Shown: positions 25,057 to 35,296, numbered from the stretch's first letter. The stretch: DNA of 64,000 bases from Acidimicrobiales bacterium (GCA_029242745.1 JAQWTI010000016.1:1-64000), one strand, 5' to 3'. Numbers and translations: made by a program. The notes: generated by a model not told the origin, from the letters alone.

Positions 25057-25836
25057 ATGGAAAAAAGTGCGGCCCCTCCCGCAGATCCAGAAGACCTAAA
25101 ATTTGCTGAGGAAATTGCGCGTGAGGCCGGGCTGCTCACCCTAGGCCTGTTCCGTCAAACAGACTTGGTTGTAGAAGATAAAGAAGACGGGACACCTGTC
25201 ACCGCAGCCGACCGGAAGGCCGAGAGACTTCTACGAGAACGAATAAAAGATACGCATAAAAACGATGCAATAGTCGGTGAAGAGGAAGCTGACACCGAAG
25301 GAACTTCGGGTCGGACCTGGATATTGGACCCCATAGACGGAACTCAGTCATTCGTGCATGGAGTGCCCCTCTACGCCAACCTCGTCGCCCTTGAAGATGA
25401 ACATGGGCCAGCAGTTGGTGTAATCAACATTCCAGCACTTAACGAATGTGTTTCAGCCGGCCGAGGTCTCGGCTGCTTCATGAACGACGAGCCAACCCAA
25501 GTTTCCAAACAAACCAATCTTTCTTCGGCGTGCATCGTGACCAGTGGAATCGACTACTGGCCATCAGCAGTGCTACTAGACCAGTTGATCAGCGCCGGTG
25601 CTCTAATCCGAACATGGGGTGACGCCTACGGCTATGTACTTGTAGCCACTGGTCGCGCCCACGCCATGGTGGACCCAATAGTCAGCCGTTGGGACGTAGC
25701 CCCAATGCTCACCATTTTTCCTGAAGCTGGTGGAGTGTTCACTGATCTCTCCGGCAAAGTGACCGCCGAAGGAGGAGACGCACTTGCAACTAACGCGCTC
25801 CTTGCCCCCAAAATTCTTGAAATTATCGGCCGTTGA
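25057..25836 (+). CDS. hisN: Inositol monophosphatase family protein, probable histidinol-phosphatase
   Basis: Mg-dependent phosphatase of 259 aa. Metal-binding motifs are GEEEADT, DPIDGTQSFVHGVP and the late WDVAPMLTIFPEAGG, complete and in order. The TQSF in place of TxNF and the overall shape resemble actinobacterial HisN, which removes phosphate from histidinol phosphate; inositol-1-phosphatase or CysQ-like activity are alternatives. The ATG at 25057 was chosen because the family starts here, and the upstream open frame overlaps the divergent protease gene. The two start codons are 51 bp apart, so promoters overlap. Confidence 0.85.
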   Translation: MEKSAAPPADPEDLKFAEEIAREAGLLTLGLFRQTDLVVEDKEDGTPVTAADRKAERLLRERIKDTHKNDAIVGEEEADTEGTSGRTWILDPIDGTQSFVHGVPLYANLVALEDEHGPAVGVINIPALNECVSAGRGLGCFMNDEPTQVSKQTNLSSACIVTSGIDYWPSAVLLDQLISAGALIRTWGDAYGYVLVATGRAHAMVDPIVSRWDVAPMLTIFPEAGGVFTDLSGKVTAEGGDALATNALLAPKILEIIGR

Positions 25837-25851
25837 CTGAATCTTTGATGC

Positions 25852-26868
25852 TCAGGAAAGAGTGAGTTCGCCTTCAAATACTGACGCTTCCAATCCGCGC
25901 CTTGCCAAGTCAGTCAGAAAAGCTACAGGTTCAACCATCTCAGCAAGTCCGGCCATACCAGCCACCCGATGACGACCGGTTAGCAACCATTCCACGGTGG
26001 TGGCAGCCACTGCTGCTGCTGCGACAGCCGGACGCTCCGTTGCACCCAGAACAACGACATCACTTGTACGACCTCTTTGACCCCGGACCTCAACTCTGAC
26101 CGCTCCCATACCCCCTTCAACATGAGGCGGTGACAGCATGGGCATGGGTGCTGTAAGCCGATCTCGACGGGTGGCAGCCATACGCGAGGTGATCCGGTTG
26201 ACGGTAGGAAAGGCGTGGTGGAGTAGGACCGGATCAGGAAGGGCCGCCCGATAGCAATCGCGCGGGCCGACAGGATCAGGAAACCAGACCAGTTCTCGCC
26301 CAGAACCACCAGCCCGACGAACCCAGTCACCAACACCGGATTGGTCGTTCATCCGCCAGTCAAAGGAACGCCGACTAAGCGCCCGATGGTGGACCAGCGC
26401 GCAGGCTGGGCCCCCAGTACCGGCCTTAGCCACATGTATTTCGTCAACCTCGTCGAACCAAGATGCAGCATGAGCGGCCAGAACACACGACAACCCTGGT
26501 CCAAACCCACCACCAATCGCTATCGGAACGCCCGCTCTAGCCGCCTCATCAGAATGTCGTAGTACCGCAATTGTCTCCGCTAGACCGTCGCCGACAAGTA
26601 CAGCAGGTCGCCGTGCCGCGATGGCCTCAAGGACTGCTTCGACATGAGTCCCTTGTGGTGTAGCAACCACGAGGGCATCAGCCTCCAGTGATTTGGAAAA
26701 CGGGGCCTCTTCAACCCAACACCGTTCACCTAATGCACGCGATGCCCGCGCTAACCGTTCAGCCGAGGTGTCTCGAAGGACTATTTGATCCACTGAATCC
26801 AACGTCAGAAGTTGGCGAGCCACCCTGGCCCCCACAGCGCCCGCACCCAACACGGCAACACAAGTCAT
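25852..26868 (-). CDS. Saccharopine dehydrogenase/Gfo-Idh-like NAD(P)-binding protein
   Basis: Oxidoreductase-like protein of 338 aa. Residues 1-110 form a Rossmann fold that begins with VAVLGAGAVGARVARQLL and continues with VVATPQGTHVEAVLEAI, as in saccharopine- and Gfo/Idh-type dehydrogenases. The C-terminal half shows GGGFGPGLSCVLAAHAASW and KAGTGGPACALVHHRAL, which recur in saccharopine dehydrogenase-like proteins, and ends with VAAAAVAATTVEWLLTGRH in part. The Met at 26868 places the nucleotide loop at the N-terminus; a Met at 26937 with GGAG close by is a possible alternative. It lies between HisN (convergent, 15 bp) and tRNA-Ile. The substrate is unknown. Confidence 0.72.
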   Translation of the reverse strand: MTCVAVLGAGAVGARVARQLLTLDSVDQIVLRDTSAERLARASRALGERCWVEEAPFSKSLEADALVVATPQGTHVEAVLEAIAARRPAVLVGDGLAETIAVLRHSDEAARAGVPIAIGGGFGPGLSCVLAAHAASWFDEVDEIHVAKAGTGGPACALVHHRALSRRSFDWRMNDQSGVGDWVRRAGGSGRELVWFPDPVGPRDCYRAALPDPVLLHHAFPTVNRITSRMAATRRDRLTAPMPMLSPPHVEGGMGAVRVEVRGQRGRTSDVVVLGATERPAVAAAAVAATTVEWLLTGRHRVAGMAGLAEMVEPVAFLTDLARRGLEASVFEGELTLS

Positions 26869-27021
26869 GAAAACCAACTCATCGAAGATTCGGCCCAGCC
26901 AGAGTTCGCCATCCGCCAGAACGGCGCGCGACTCCATCAGCTCCGTGGATGCGGAGAGCAGCAGCTACAGCAGCAGCCACACTCACCGCGGCGAGGGCTC
27001 GTCTAATAACCTGCATGGACG

Positions 27022-27095
<74 letters not shown>

Positions 27096-27134
27096 GCAGA
27101 CCAGAGAACGGTATCGGAGCCAGCGGAAGCACCA

Positions 27135-27929
27135 CTACTCGCCGGAGGACGTCTCGGACAATGATCCCGCATCATCGCCGGTATTTCCCACAAGAATGTC
27201 TCCACGCCGCAGTCGACGCTGTCGGACCGCTGTCTCTTCTTCAACCATTGTGAATCGGATACCACCAGTCAAATCACTTATGAGGTTGAACAAAACCACG
27301 AGAACGACAGTGACGCCGATCCAACCGACAACTAGAACCAACCCACCCAGTACGAAAATTCGGAAGATCTGCGCCGAGTCAAAAACAAAAGACTCCAAAG
27401 CAAAGAGCTCCTCGATAAATGATTCAATTTTCGAGATGGTGCCGGCTTCCTCGGCGGCGCTCCACAGCATGCGTGTGGCGATAACCAAAAGACCCCAAAC
27501 ACATAAGTAGAAGACCAAACTGACTTTGAGCACCGACCATGGTTCTACATGACGGATAAGCCGTCGGACCCGACGCACCCGATACCCACCGGCAGGTGTT
27601 TGAGAATCTAATTCGGCCTGAGAACGACGACTAAGACCCAGCTTTCTCCCTGTTTTAGATCGATCAGATCGATTCTTTAACGCTCTCAGGGGGTCTCGCC
27701 GAAAAACCGGTGCCGTGGCAAGGTCCTCTCCATCGGAATCACCTCCGGAGATCCGTGCCAGAAGATCAGCCGACGACTCCACTGGAATTGGAGTACTTTC
27801 AAACTCCTCGGAATAATCAACTTCCGAGGAACCCTCCTCAGCCGCAGACTGTGGCTTCTTAAACTCATCGTTGTCATCGAGGGCCACAAAGAGAAAGTCT
27901 ATGGGTCGGATATCAATCCGTCCGGGCAA
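27135..27929 (-). CDS. DUF3566 family membrane protein
   Basis: Protein of 264 aa at the usual actinobacterial place downstream of gyrA. The first 115 residues are acidic and disordered, then come RRVRRLIRHVEPWSVLKVSL and two membrane helices (VFYLCVWGLLVIATRML and IFRIFVLGGLVLVVGWIGVTVVLVV in part), ending in the conserved LFNLISDLTGGIRFTMVEEE. The helix-helix layout matches DUF3566, as in mycobacterial Rv0007. The function is unknown. The start is uncertain: the open frame begins with TTG and no Met precedes the membrane part, so an internal GTG is possible. It lies 192 bp after gyrA. Confidence 0.82.
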   Translation of the reverse strand: MPGRIDIRPIDFLFVALDDNDEFKKPQSAAEEGSSEVDYSEEFESTPIPVESSADLLARISGGDSDGEDLATAPVFRRDPLRALKNRSDRSKTGRKLGLSRRSQAELDSQTPAGGYRVRRVRRLIRHVEPWSVLKVSLVFYLCVWGLLVIATRMLWSAAEEAGTISKIESFIEELFALESFVFDSAQIFRIFVLGGLVLVVGWIGVTVVLVVLFNLISDLTGGIRFTMVEEETAVRQRRLRRGDILVGNTGDDAGSLSETSSGE

Positions 27930-28121
27930 GGTCGGGTTTGCCTACCCCACCATGACAACAACTTCCAACCTCTCGTTGTTAAACCGGTAGGCAAGGCTGC
28001 AAAAACAACAAGTTGGTCTAGACGCACAAAGGGGTCAGCCCAATTCACCCAGAAATATTTTGAGCCAAGAATGCAGAAAGTTCCAGTAAACCTGACTCCC
28101 TGCAGGAACGGCTTGAGTGCC

Positions 28122-30641
28122 TTAGAGGGTCAAATTATCTTCATCATCTTCGCCAGCTGGCACCGGAGATACAGCCGCAACTTCCTGCCCATCGCCCGGC
28201 GACATAACTAACACCCCGGTGGCATCACGACCTTGAATAGATATCTCTGAAGCTGGCATCCGGATAATCATTCCAGCCGTTGTGATGGCAAAAAGATCCT
28301 CAGATTCGTTCAATACCAAAGCACCAGCCACCCGTCCCCGATCATCTGTCGTCCGGATACCTCTCACGCCAAGGCCTGCTCTTCCCTTAACCGCAAACTC
28401 ATCGAGTTTCGTGCGCTTACCAAACCCCTCAGTGGTTAAATGAAGAATTGTTGCTTCAGCCCGAGCAACACAGCACGACACCAGTACGTCCTCACCCCGG
28501 AACTTCATTCCCAGCACGCCCGCCGCGCTCCGCCCCATCGGTCGCACATCAGCCTCAGAGATCCGCAAAGTCTGTCCTGAACTCGAAACCAGGAACAGAT
28601 CATCATCGCCATTGGTCGGAACCACAGCCACCAATTCATCACCGTCATTAAGTCGAACGGCAATCAACCCAGCTTTTAGTGACGAGTCATAAGCCGTGAA
28701 CAATGTTTTCTTTACCCTGCCGGTCTTTGTAGCAAAGAATAAAAATCGGTTGGACTCATAGTCACGGGTGTCAATGATGGCCTGAATGCGCTCGTCAGGC
28801 TGCAGGGGTAACAGATTCACTATTGACATTCCACGAGCCGTCCGGCTGGACGAAGGTATTTCATGTGCTTTCAGTCGGTAAACCCGCCCACGTGTTGAGA
28901 AAAACAGCAGGTACGCATGCGCCGTGGTGTGGATCAGGTGGGCTACAGCGTCTTCATCTTTGAGTTTGGTACCAGTTACTCCCTTACCGCCGCGCCCCTG
29001 GGTCCGAAACTCACTAATCGACATGGTCTTGACATAGCCCGATGTGCTCATGGCGAACACCAGCTCTTCATCATCAATTAAATCTTCAATATCGAGTTCA
29101 CCAGGATCGTGGACCATCTGGCTTTGCCGTGGTGTGGCGTGCCTAGCACGTACATCACTTAGGTCATCTTTGATAACCGCTCTTAAACGACTTTCGTCGC
29201 CCAAAATGGCCTCTAACTCAGTGATCGTCACTTGCAACTCATTCATACGGTCTTCGAGGTTGGTTCGACCAAGACGAGTCAGGCGAGCTAACTGCATATC
29301 GAGGATGTGGTTGGCTTGTACCTCGCTGAATTCGAAGTTGTTGCTCATTAGCCCGTCACGGGCCGTCGCCCGATCAGCTGAGCCTCGAATCAAGGCGATG
29401 ATGTCGTCAATCCGATCCAACGCTTTGAGAAGACCCGCGTTGATATGTGACTCATCACGCGCCTTTGACAGCCGGAACTCGCTTCGCCTTCGCACCACCA
29501 CGACCTGATGATCTACATAGGCCACCAGTAGGTCCCGCAAATTAAGCGTTCGAGGAACTTCATCAACTAACGCCACTGTGTTGACCGAAAATGTGGTTTG
29601 TAATGGTGTTCTTTTGAAAAGGTTGTTCAAGATGACCAACGCAGGAGCATCACGCTTGAGCGTAATTACGATCCGGGTCTCCCCTTGGGCAGACTCATCG
29701 TTTATGTCAGCGATACCTTCGATCTCACGGGCGTCCACCAAGTCACGGATTTTGGACATAATCAAGTTAGGGCTTGCCTGATAAGGCAATTCAGTGACAA
29801 CAATCCGACTGGATCTTGGGCCTTCTTCAATATCGGTTCGGGCCCGCATCCGAACCTGTCCCCGCCCGGTCCGATATGCCTCGCGAATGCCTGACCGTCC
29901 AAGTATCAGGGCGCCCGTTGGAAAATCCGGCCCAGGTAAATGTTCCATCAGATCGTCTGGTGTGGCATCCGGATAATCAATGAGATGGATCGTTGCGTCA
30001 ATGACCTCACCCAGATTGTGCGTTGGAATATTAGTCGCCATTCCCACAGCAATCCCTTGACTACCATTGACCAACAAGTTGGGAAAACGGGCGGGTAAGA
30101 CTGCTGGTTCTTTAAATTCACCTGAGTAATTTTCTGTGAAATCAACGGTGTCTTCATCGATTCCCGCCAAAAGATCTAATGCGATTGGATCCAGCCGACA
30201 TTCTGTGTATCGGGCTGCGGCCGCAGAATCATCTGGTGAATAGCCAAAATTCCCTTTGGGATGAACGACCGGGTGCCGCAAACTGAAGTCCTGGGCCATC
30301 CGAACAAGTGCGTCATAGATTGCTTGATCTCCATGAGGGTGATATTTCCCCATGACCTCACCGGTGACCCGTGCACACTTCATGGTTGGTCGGTCTGGAC
30401 GGGCCCCAAGGTCGTACATACCCCAGAGAATCCGACGATGTACCGGCTTGAGACCATCGCGCGCATCAGGCAGGGCACGGGCGACGATGACGGACATGGC
30501 GTAATCCAGAAAGGACTGTTCCATCTCCTCTTGAATCTCTATGGGTTGGATAAACCCCAGGTTCCGATCCTCAGACATCGTGTCGCTCACTGATTCATCT
30601 GCAACGGGGACATCAATGGGAACGTCTGTTTCGTCAGTCAT
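28122..30641 (-). CDS. gyrA: DNA gyrase subunit A
   Basis: Breakage-reunion subunit of gyrase, 839 aa. The catalytic Tyr145 is in AAARYTECRL. The quinolone region reads YHPHGDQAIYDALVRM: Asp110 is kept, but the Ser of E. coli (Ser83) is Gln106. The following loop has HPKGNFGY where most gyrases have DGQGNFGS. A GyrA-box-like QGRGGKG lies at the start of the C-terminal beta-pinwheel, and the chain ends in an acidic tail. The ATG overlaps the gyrB stop (TAATG), so both subunits are translated together. Near the origin, expression at high dosage is expected. Confidence 0.98.
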   Translation of the reverse strand: MTDETDVPIDVPVADESVSDTMSEDRNLGFIQPIEIQEEMEQSFLDYAMSVIVARALPDARDGLKPVHRRILWGMYDLGARPDRPTMKCARVTGEVMGKYHPHGDQAIYDALVRMAQDFSLRHPVVHPKGNFGYSPDDSAAAARYTECRLDPIALDLLAGIDEDTVDFTENYSGEFKEPAVLPARFPNLLVNGSQGIAVGMATNIPTHNLGEVIDATIHLIDYPDATPDDLMEHLPGPDFPTGALILGRSGIREAYRTGRGQVRMRARTDIEEGPRSSRIVVTELPYQASPNLIMSKIRDLVDAREIEGIADINDESAQGETRIVITLKRDAPALVILNNLFKRTPLQTTFSVNTVALVDEVPRTLNLRDLLVAYVDHQVVVVRRRSEFRLSKARDESHINAGLLKALDRIDDIIALIRGSADRATARDGLMSNNFEFSEVQANHILDMQLARLTRLGRTNLEDRMNELQVTITELEAILGDESRLRAVIKDDLSDVRARHATPRQSQMVHDPGELDIEDLIDDEELVFAMSTSGYVKTMSISEFRTQGRGGKGVTGTKLKDEDAVAHLIHTTAHAYLLFFSTRGRVYRLKAHEIPSSSRTARGMSIVNLLPLQPDERIQAIIDTRDYESNRFLFFATKTGRVKKTLFTAYDSSLKAGLIAVRLNDGDELVAVVPTNGDDDLFLVSSSGQTLRISEADVRPMGRSAAGVLGMKFRGEDVLVSCCVARAEATILHLTTEGFGKRTKLDEFAVKGRAGLGVRGIRTTDDRGRVAGALVLNESEDLFAITTAGMIIRMPASEISIQGRDATGVLVMSPGDGQEVAAVSPVPAGEDDEDNLTL

Positions 30642-32569
30642 TAGATATCCAAAAACCTCACATCGCGGGCGTTGGTTTGGATAAACCGTTTTCGGCTCTC
30701 CACGTTCTCACCCATAAGCGTCGCAAATACCTCATCGGCAACAGTCAACATCTCGACAGAAACTTGAAGAAGATTCCGTCGTGATGGATCCATCGTTGTC
30801 TCTTTGAGTTCATCGAAATCCATCTCACCAAGACCCTTAAGGCGCTGGAACTCTCGTTTATGCCCTGGATTATCAATCATGAAGGCGTCCTTGGCATGGT
30901 CGTCCTTCAAATAAAGCTTTTCCCTTCCAACCACGGTTGAGTACAACGGTGGCTGCGCGATGTAAACGTGCCCCGCTTGTACGAGCGGTCGCATTTGCCG
31001 AAAGAAGAACGTTAAAAGCAAGGTCCGGATGTGACTCCCATCTACATCCGCGTCACATAAGAGAATGACCTTGTGGTAACGAATACGGTCGAGTTCAAAG
31101 TCATCACCAAAACCGCTGCCGATAGCTTGAATTAGTGTCTGAATCTCTGTGTTCTTAAGCATCCGATCAGCCCGCGCCCGCTCAACATTTAGAATTTTTC
31201 CTCTAATTGGCAGGATGGCCATGGTGCGTGGATCACGAGCCTGTACGGCAGAACCTCCAGCCGAATCACCTTCCACAATGAATATTTCGGACTCTCGAGG
31301 ATCTTTAGACGCACAGTCCTTTAGTTTCTCGGGCATTCCCGCACCGTCTAAAGCCGATTTTCTCCGAGCAGACTTACGGGCATCCTGAGCAGCCACACGC
31401 GCCCTCTGGGCATTTATGGCCTTCTGGACAATCACTTTCCCTTCGGAAGGATGCTCTTCAAGCCAATCTGCCAGACGGTCATTCGTGGTGCGTTGCACCA
31501 GTGAACGGATCTCAACATTGCCCAACTTCGACTTTGTCTGCCCTTCAAACTGAGGATCCGCCAAACGCACACTGATGATTGCGGTCAGCCCTTCGCGAAT
31601 GTCCTCGCCTTGCAGATTGTCGTCGTTTTCCTTGAGTAAGTTGCGTTTTTTGGCATAACGGTTCATCACAGCGGTCAACGCACTACGAAAACCTTCCTCG
31701 TGCATTCCCCCCTCAAGCGTGTTTATGCCGTTGGCAAATGAGTGGAGGCCGTCAGAATTGAAACCAGTGTTCCACTGGAAGGCGACTTCAACCTCTTGTT
31801 CGTCCTCAATCCCCTCGATATAACCCACCTCAGCAAACAAAGATTCTTTTGAAGCATTGACATGGGCTACAAAATCTCGAATTCCACCTTCGTACTGATA
31901 GTTAATCTCTTCGTGATTTTCATCTGACCGCTCATCTCGCAACTTGATTTGGAGATTTTTGTTCAAAAACGCCATCATCTGAAACCGCTCCGACAGAGTT
32001 TGAAAACGGAAACGAGTCTCCTCAAATATCTCTCCATCTGGCCAGAATCGAACGGTGGTCCCCGTCCGACCACCAGGAGCCTCACCAGTAATTCCCAGTC
32101 GTGTCTCTAACTGGCCACCCTCCACAAAATCCATGTAGTGGCGTTTACCATCACGGTAAATTTCAACTTCAACCCGAGACGAGAGAGCATTAACAACCGA
32201 TATCCCCACGCCATGGAGACCACCAGAAACCTTGTAGCCGTCACCTCCAAATTTGCCTCCAGCGTGGAGCACCGTGAGTACCACTTCAGCAGCCGTGAGG
32301 TCTTCATATTGGTGGTGGACGCCTACTGGAATACCTCGACCGTCATCAGATACTTCACAACACCCGTCGTTTTTTAAAGTAATTTCAATGACGGTGCAAT
32401 GACCAGCCATGGCTTCATCAACCGAGTTGTCGACAACCTCCCAAACCAGATGATGAAGGCCTGTCGGACCAGTTGATCCGATGTACATTCCGGGTCGTTT
32501 CCGGACAGCTTCAAGTCCCTCTAGAACGGTAATATCTGCTTCACTGTAAGAGGTCTCAGCAGTCGTCAT
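30641..32569 (-). CDS. gyrB: DNA gyrase subunit B
   Basis: ATPase subunit of gyrase, 642 aa. GHKL ATPase motifs are VDNSVDEA, DDGRGIPVG and GGLHGVGISVVNALS. The TOPRIM domain starts with EGDSAGGSA near residue 429 and has DADVDGSHI near 503. The segment after the first Toprim motif reads SAVQARDPRTMAILPIRG; most bacteria have a Lys in place of this Val (SAKQGR or similar). There is no intein and no long insertion, as in other Gram-positive-type GyrB. It overlaps gyrA by one base and follows dciA after 171 bp. Confidence 0.98.
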   Translation of the reverse strand: MTTAETSYSEADITVLEGLEAVRKRPGMYIGSTGPTGLHHLVWEVVDNSVDEAMAGHCTVIEITLKNDGCCEVSDDGRGIPVGVHHQYEDLTAAEVVLTVLHAGGKFGGDGYKVSGGLHGVGISVVNALSSRVEVEIYRDGKRHYMDFVEGGQLETRLGITGEAPGGRTGTTVRFWPDGEIFEETRFRFQTLSERFQMMAFLNKNLQIKLRDERSDENHEEINYQYEGGIRDFVAHVNASKESLFAEVGYIEGIEDEQEVEVAFQWNTGFNSDGLHSFANGINTLEGGMHEEGFRSALTAVMNRYAKKRNLLKENDDNLQGEDIREGLTAIISVRLADPQFEGQTKSKLGNVEIRSLVQRTTNDRLADWLEEHPSEGKVIVQKAINAQRARVAAQDARKSARRKSALDGAGMPEKLKDCASKDPRESEIFIVEGDSAGGSAVQARDPRTMAILPIRGKILNVERARADRMLKNTEIQTLIQAIGSGFGDDFELDRIRYHKVILLCDADVDGSHIRTLLLTFFFRQMRPLVQAGHVYIAQPPLYSTVVGREKLYLKDDHAKDAFMIDNPGHKREFQRLKGLGEMDFDELKETTMDPSRRNLLQVSVEMLTVADEVFATLMGENVESRKRFIQTNARDVRFLDI

Positions 32570-32740
32570 AAAAGCTGTTCTCCAACGTTAGTGATTTCGG
32601 GAGAAAACATTTCCGTCAGTTGCGCTTTAAAGTACAAAACTGCAGGTCAGAGGGCATGTTCACGGTTCCGGTAGACTACCAGCCGGAGAGCCTGAGACCT
32701 TGGATGGAGCTGGCTTTACAACAAGGTGAACTTTAGTTGT

Positions 32741-33055
32741 TTAAGGGCCTTCACGGGGTTGAACACGAACCTGAACTGACGTAATTTTTCCCGGCCCAAT
32801 GAGGCTGTCAATTCGCTCCAGCAACTGGGCCTCAAGCCAGGCAACTTGGCTCGCCCACGCGGGATCATGAACCACGACTAGGAGTTCAGGTCCACGCACT
32901 GCAACGGCCTCTACTCTGCTCGCTAGCCGATCCCCGACAATCTGTGGCCATTGTTCAAGAAGTGTCGTCGTGTCATCAATTTCAGGGGCGCCCATGCCGG
33001 TCAACAGCCATTCCAAACTCTGCCGCAAGGGTACGGGGCCTCGTTGAGATTTCAC
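32741..33055 (-). CDS. dciA: DciA-type helicase loader (DUF721)
   Basis: Short DUF721 protein of 104 aa. The core is LEQWPQIVGDRLASRVEAVAVRGPELLVVVHDPAWASQVAWLEAQLLE seen in parts such as WPQIVGDRLA and DPAWASQVAWLE, a KH-like fold. DciA loads the DnaB helicase in bacteria without DnaC or DnaI; its mycobacterial homologue (Rv0004) is in the same place between recF and gyrB. It overlaps recF by 4 bases. The dnaB gene is also in this window (55914), and no dnaC-like gene is seen. Confidence 0.88.
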   Translation of the reverse strand: MKSQRGPVPLRQSLEWLLTGMGAPEIDDTTTLLEQWPQIVGDRLASRVEAVAVRGPELLVVVHDPAWASQVAWLEAQLLERIDSLIGPGKITSVQVRVQPREGP

Positions 33056-34140
33056 GAACCGCCCTTTGAAACAATTTTTTCCCCATCAAGCTGGATGATG
33101 ACTCCGGCCTCTACCCCTGCAGGAACCGCTCCCGCAGATGTCATCAGTGCCTGGCTAGAAGGCAGCAACCCCACCAGGGCCGCGCATCGTCGAACATCAA
33201 GTTCAGAAAACACATCGTCGAGCAAGACAATGGGTTCTTCCCCTGTTTGATCAGCGACCAACCGATGTCCGGCTAACCGCATAGCAAGCGCTATGGACCG
33301 CTGTTCGCCTTGCGAAGCATGGGTTCGAGCTGGCATACCATCAAGCGATAAAAAGATCTCATCCCGGTGAGGACCAACGGTGGTCACTCCCCTTTTTACG
33401 TCATTATTTCGTGCTGCACCGAGTGCCTGTTTAAGACTGGTTGTAGACCATTGATCTAACACGTTCATACTCATTGAACTTTTGCCATCAGTCAGCGCAT
33501 TTAATAAGTTGTCCACCAGCGGCTCGAGTGTCTCAATCACCTCCCGCCGGGCATTCGCTATTCCCTCACCAACCTCAGATAACTGAGTATCCCAAACATC
33601 AAGAGTCGCTTCCACTTCCGTTGAGAGTCGGCCACGCGCTTGTTTTAATAACGTGTTCCGTTGTCGAAGAATGCGATCTAAATCACGACGAAGTACATAA
33701 TTTCTGGGATGTAGGTCAACCAAAAGATCGTCTATCCACCCTCGTCGTTCACCAGGGCTTCCTTTGACTAACTGGAGATCTTCAGGACCAAACACAGTGG
33801 TTCTTATATAGCCAAGTAAATCTCGAAGTCGAGTAACTCTTTGACGGTTAACTTGAATTCGGTTTCTTCCAGACGCCAGCAATTCGGCTTCAAGAAGAAT
33901 TTCACGGCCATCAGTATTTATTTCACTTCGGATCACTGCTCGATCAGAACCAAGTCGCACCATCGCTTCAGTAGATGCCCCTCTAAAGGAAGTGCCTCTG
34001 GAAAGCCAGTTTAAAGCTTCAATTAAATTTGTTTTACCACGCCCATTATCGCCAATAATGAGAGTTATCCCAGGATCCAGTTTAAGATCAACCTCTGGAT
34101 GATTTCGAAAGTCTTTTAACCAAAGATGTGCAACAGTCAT
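33052..34140 (-). CDS. recF: DNA replication and repair protein RecF
   Basis: SMC-like ATPase of 362 aa that binds gapped DNA with RecO and RecR. The Walker A motif is GDNGRGKTNLIEALN (30-44), the signature region near ASQGEQRSIALAMRLA, and Walker B is PIVLLDDVFSELD. Length is normal. The gene lies 61 bp after dnaN and overlaps dciA by 4 bases, as in other actinobacteria. Confidence 0.96.
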   Translation of the reverse strand: MTVAHLWLKDFRNHPEVDLKLDPGITLIIGDNGRGKTNLIEALNWLSRGTSFRGASTEAMVRLGSDRAVIRSEINTDGREILLEAELLASGRNRIQVNRQRVTRLRDLLGYIRTTVFGPEDLQLVKGSPGERRGWIDDLLVDLHPRNYVLRRDLDRILRQRNTLLKQARGRLSTEVEATLDVWDTQLSEVGEGIANARREVIETLEPLVDNLLNALTDGKSSMSMNVLDQWSTTSLKQALGAARNNDVKRGVTTVGPHRDEIFLSLDGMPARTHASQGEQRSIALAMRLAGHRLVADQTGEEPIVLLDDVFSELDVRRCAALVGLLPSSQALMTSAGAVPAGVEAGVIIQLDGEKIVSKGGS

Positions 34141-34201
34141 CTTTGGTTACACCCAAAAAAAATAAGAGTTGAACGCGGGTCGAACGGGTACTTACCCTTG
34201 A

Positions 34202-35296
34202 TCAAGACACCCTGACTGGCATGAGTAAGTACAGGAACTGTTCATCTCCAGTCGAACGAATCACTGCTGGCTTACTTGCCTCGCTGGTCTCTAAGCGAAC
34301 CTCTTCACCTGGACTTACCTCGAGACCGTCTAATAAAAACTGCGGATTAAAAGCAACAGTCAGATCAGAACCGGTATACGTAGCATCCAACGTTTCATGG
34401 GCTTGCCCTACATCTTGTGTAATGGCAACTAGTTCCAGCCCTTCAGATGACATGGAGAGACGAACCGGTGTTGATTCTTGGGCCAATATTCGTACTCGAC
34501 GAACAGCCTCCTGCAACGCCACTCGGTCTACCACCAAGACATTTGGATGATCGTCAGGAATTAAGCCGCGATAATTTGGAAACTCACCTTCTATCAAACG
34601 GGTAACTATTTGGACATCACCCACCTCAAAGGTTGCATCCCTCTCCCCTAAGCGAATAGTTAATTCTTCGCAATCCCCGAGTATTTTTCCAACCATGTCC
34701 AAAGCCCGTGATGGCACCAGAACCGTTTGATCTCGCCCGAGTACTGCTGTACCTGGAAGATCACGAACAGCTAACCGGTAAGAGTCCGTTGCCACAAAGC
34801 GAAGACCGTCAGCCTCAGCCGCCATGAGTACACCTGTGAGAATCTGGCGTGAATCGTCAATACTGGCTGCTTTGATTACCTGGTCAAGAGCATCTGCCAC
34901 CATTTGAGCATCAAGGGTTACCGATTCACCACCAGGTTCATCAAAGCGGGGGTACTCCTCAGGAGACATAACGCGCAAACTGAAATCAGATCTACCCGAT
35001 ACCAAGTTAGCTCCATCATCATCCACTGAGAACTCAACTTGCCCACTGTCTAAGGATCGGACTATCTCGGCTCCGAGTTGAGCCGAGAGAACTACCGCTC
35101 CGTCTTCCTGACCACCCACTTGAACCGTGACACGAACTACTAGATCTAGATCGCTGCCTACCACTGTTAATGTGTTGCCACGTAGTTCGAGATGAAGACC
35201 AGACAGAACTTGAAGAGTTCCTCCTCTACCTGCGACGGCGCGCCGAGTGATTGAAAATGCATGGTCTAGAACATCGCGTTCGCATCGGAACTTCAC
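34202..35296 (-). CDS. dnaN: DNA polymerase III beta sliding clamp
   Basis: Processivity clamp of 364 aa with three similar domains. Typical stretches are MKFRCERDVL at the start, LSGLHLEL, EFPNYRGLIPDDHPN in the middle domain and the end QFLYLLMPVRV. The start ATG lies 241 bp after dnaA, and this gap holds several DnaA-box-like sequences. It forms a leftward operon with recF and dciA. Confidence 0.97.
   Translation of the reverse strand: MKFRCERDVLDHAFSITRRAVAGRGGTLQVLSGLHLELRGNTLTVVGSDLDLVVRVTVQVGGQEDGAVVLSAQLGAEIVRSLDSGQVEFSVDDDGANLVSGRSDFSLRVMSPEEYPRFDEPGGESVTLDAQMVADALDQVIKAASIDDSRQILTGVLMAAEADGLRFVATDSYRLAVRDLPGTAVLGRDQTVLVPSRALDMVGKILGDCEELTIRLGERDATFEVGDVQIVTRLIEGEFPNYRGLIPDDHPNVLVVDRVALQEAVRRVRILAQESTPVRLSMSSEGLELVAITQDVGQAHETLDATYTGSDLTVAFNPQFLLDGLEVSPGEEVRLETSEASKPAVIRSTGDEQFLYLLMPVRVS

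Noticed and set aside
1-27021. Genomic island integrated at tRNA-Ile
   Set aside because: The tRNA 3' end faces the variable arm, but I found no copy of the tRNA end, no integrase and no mobility gene in the left 27 kb.
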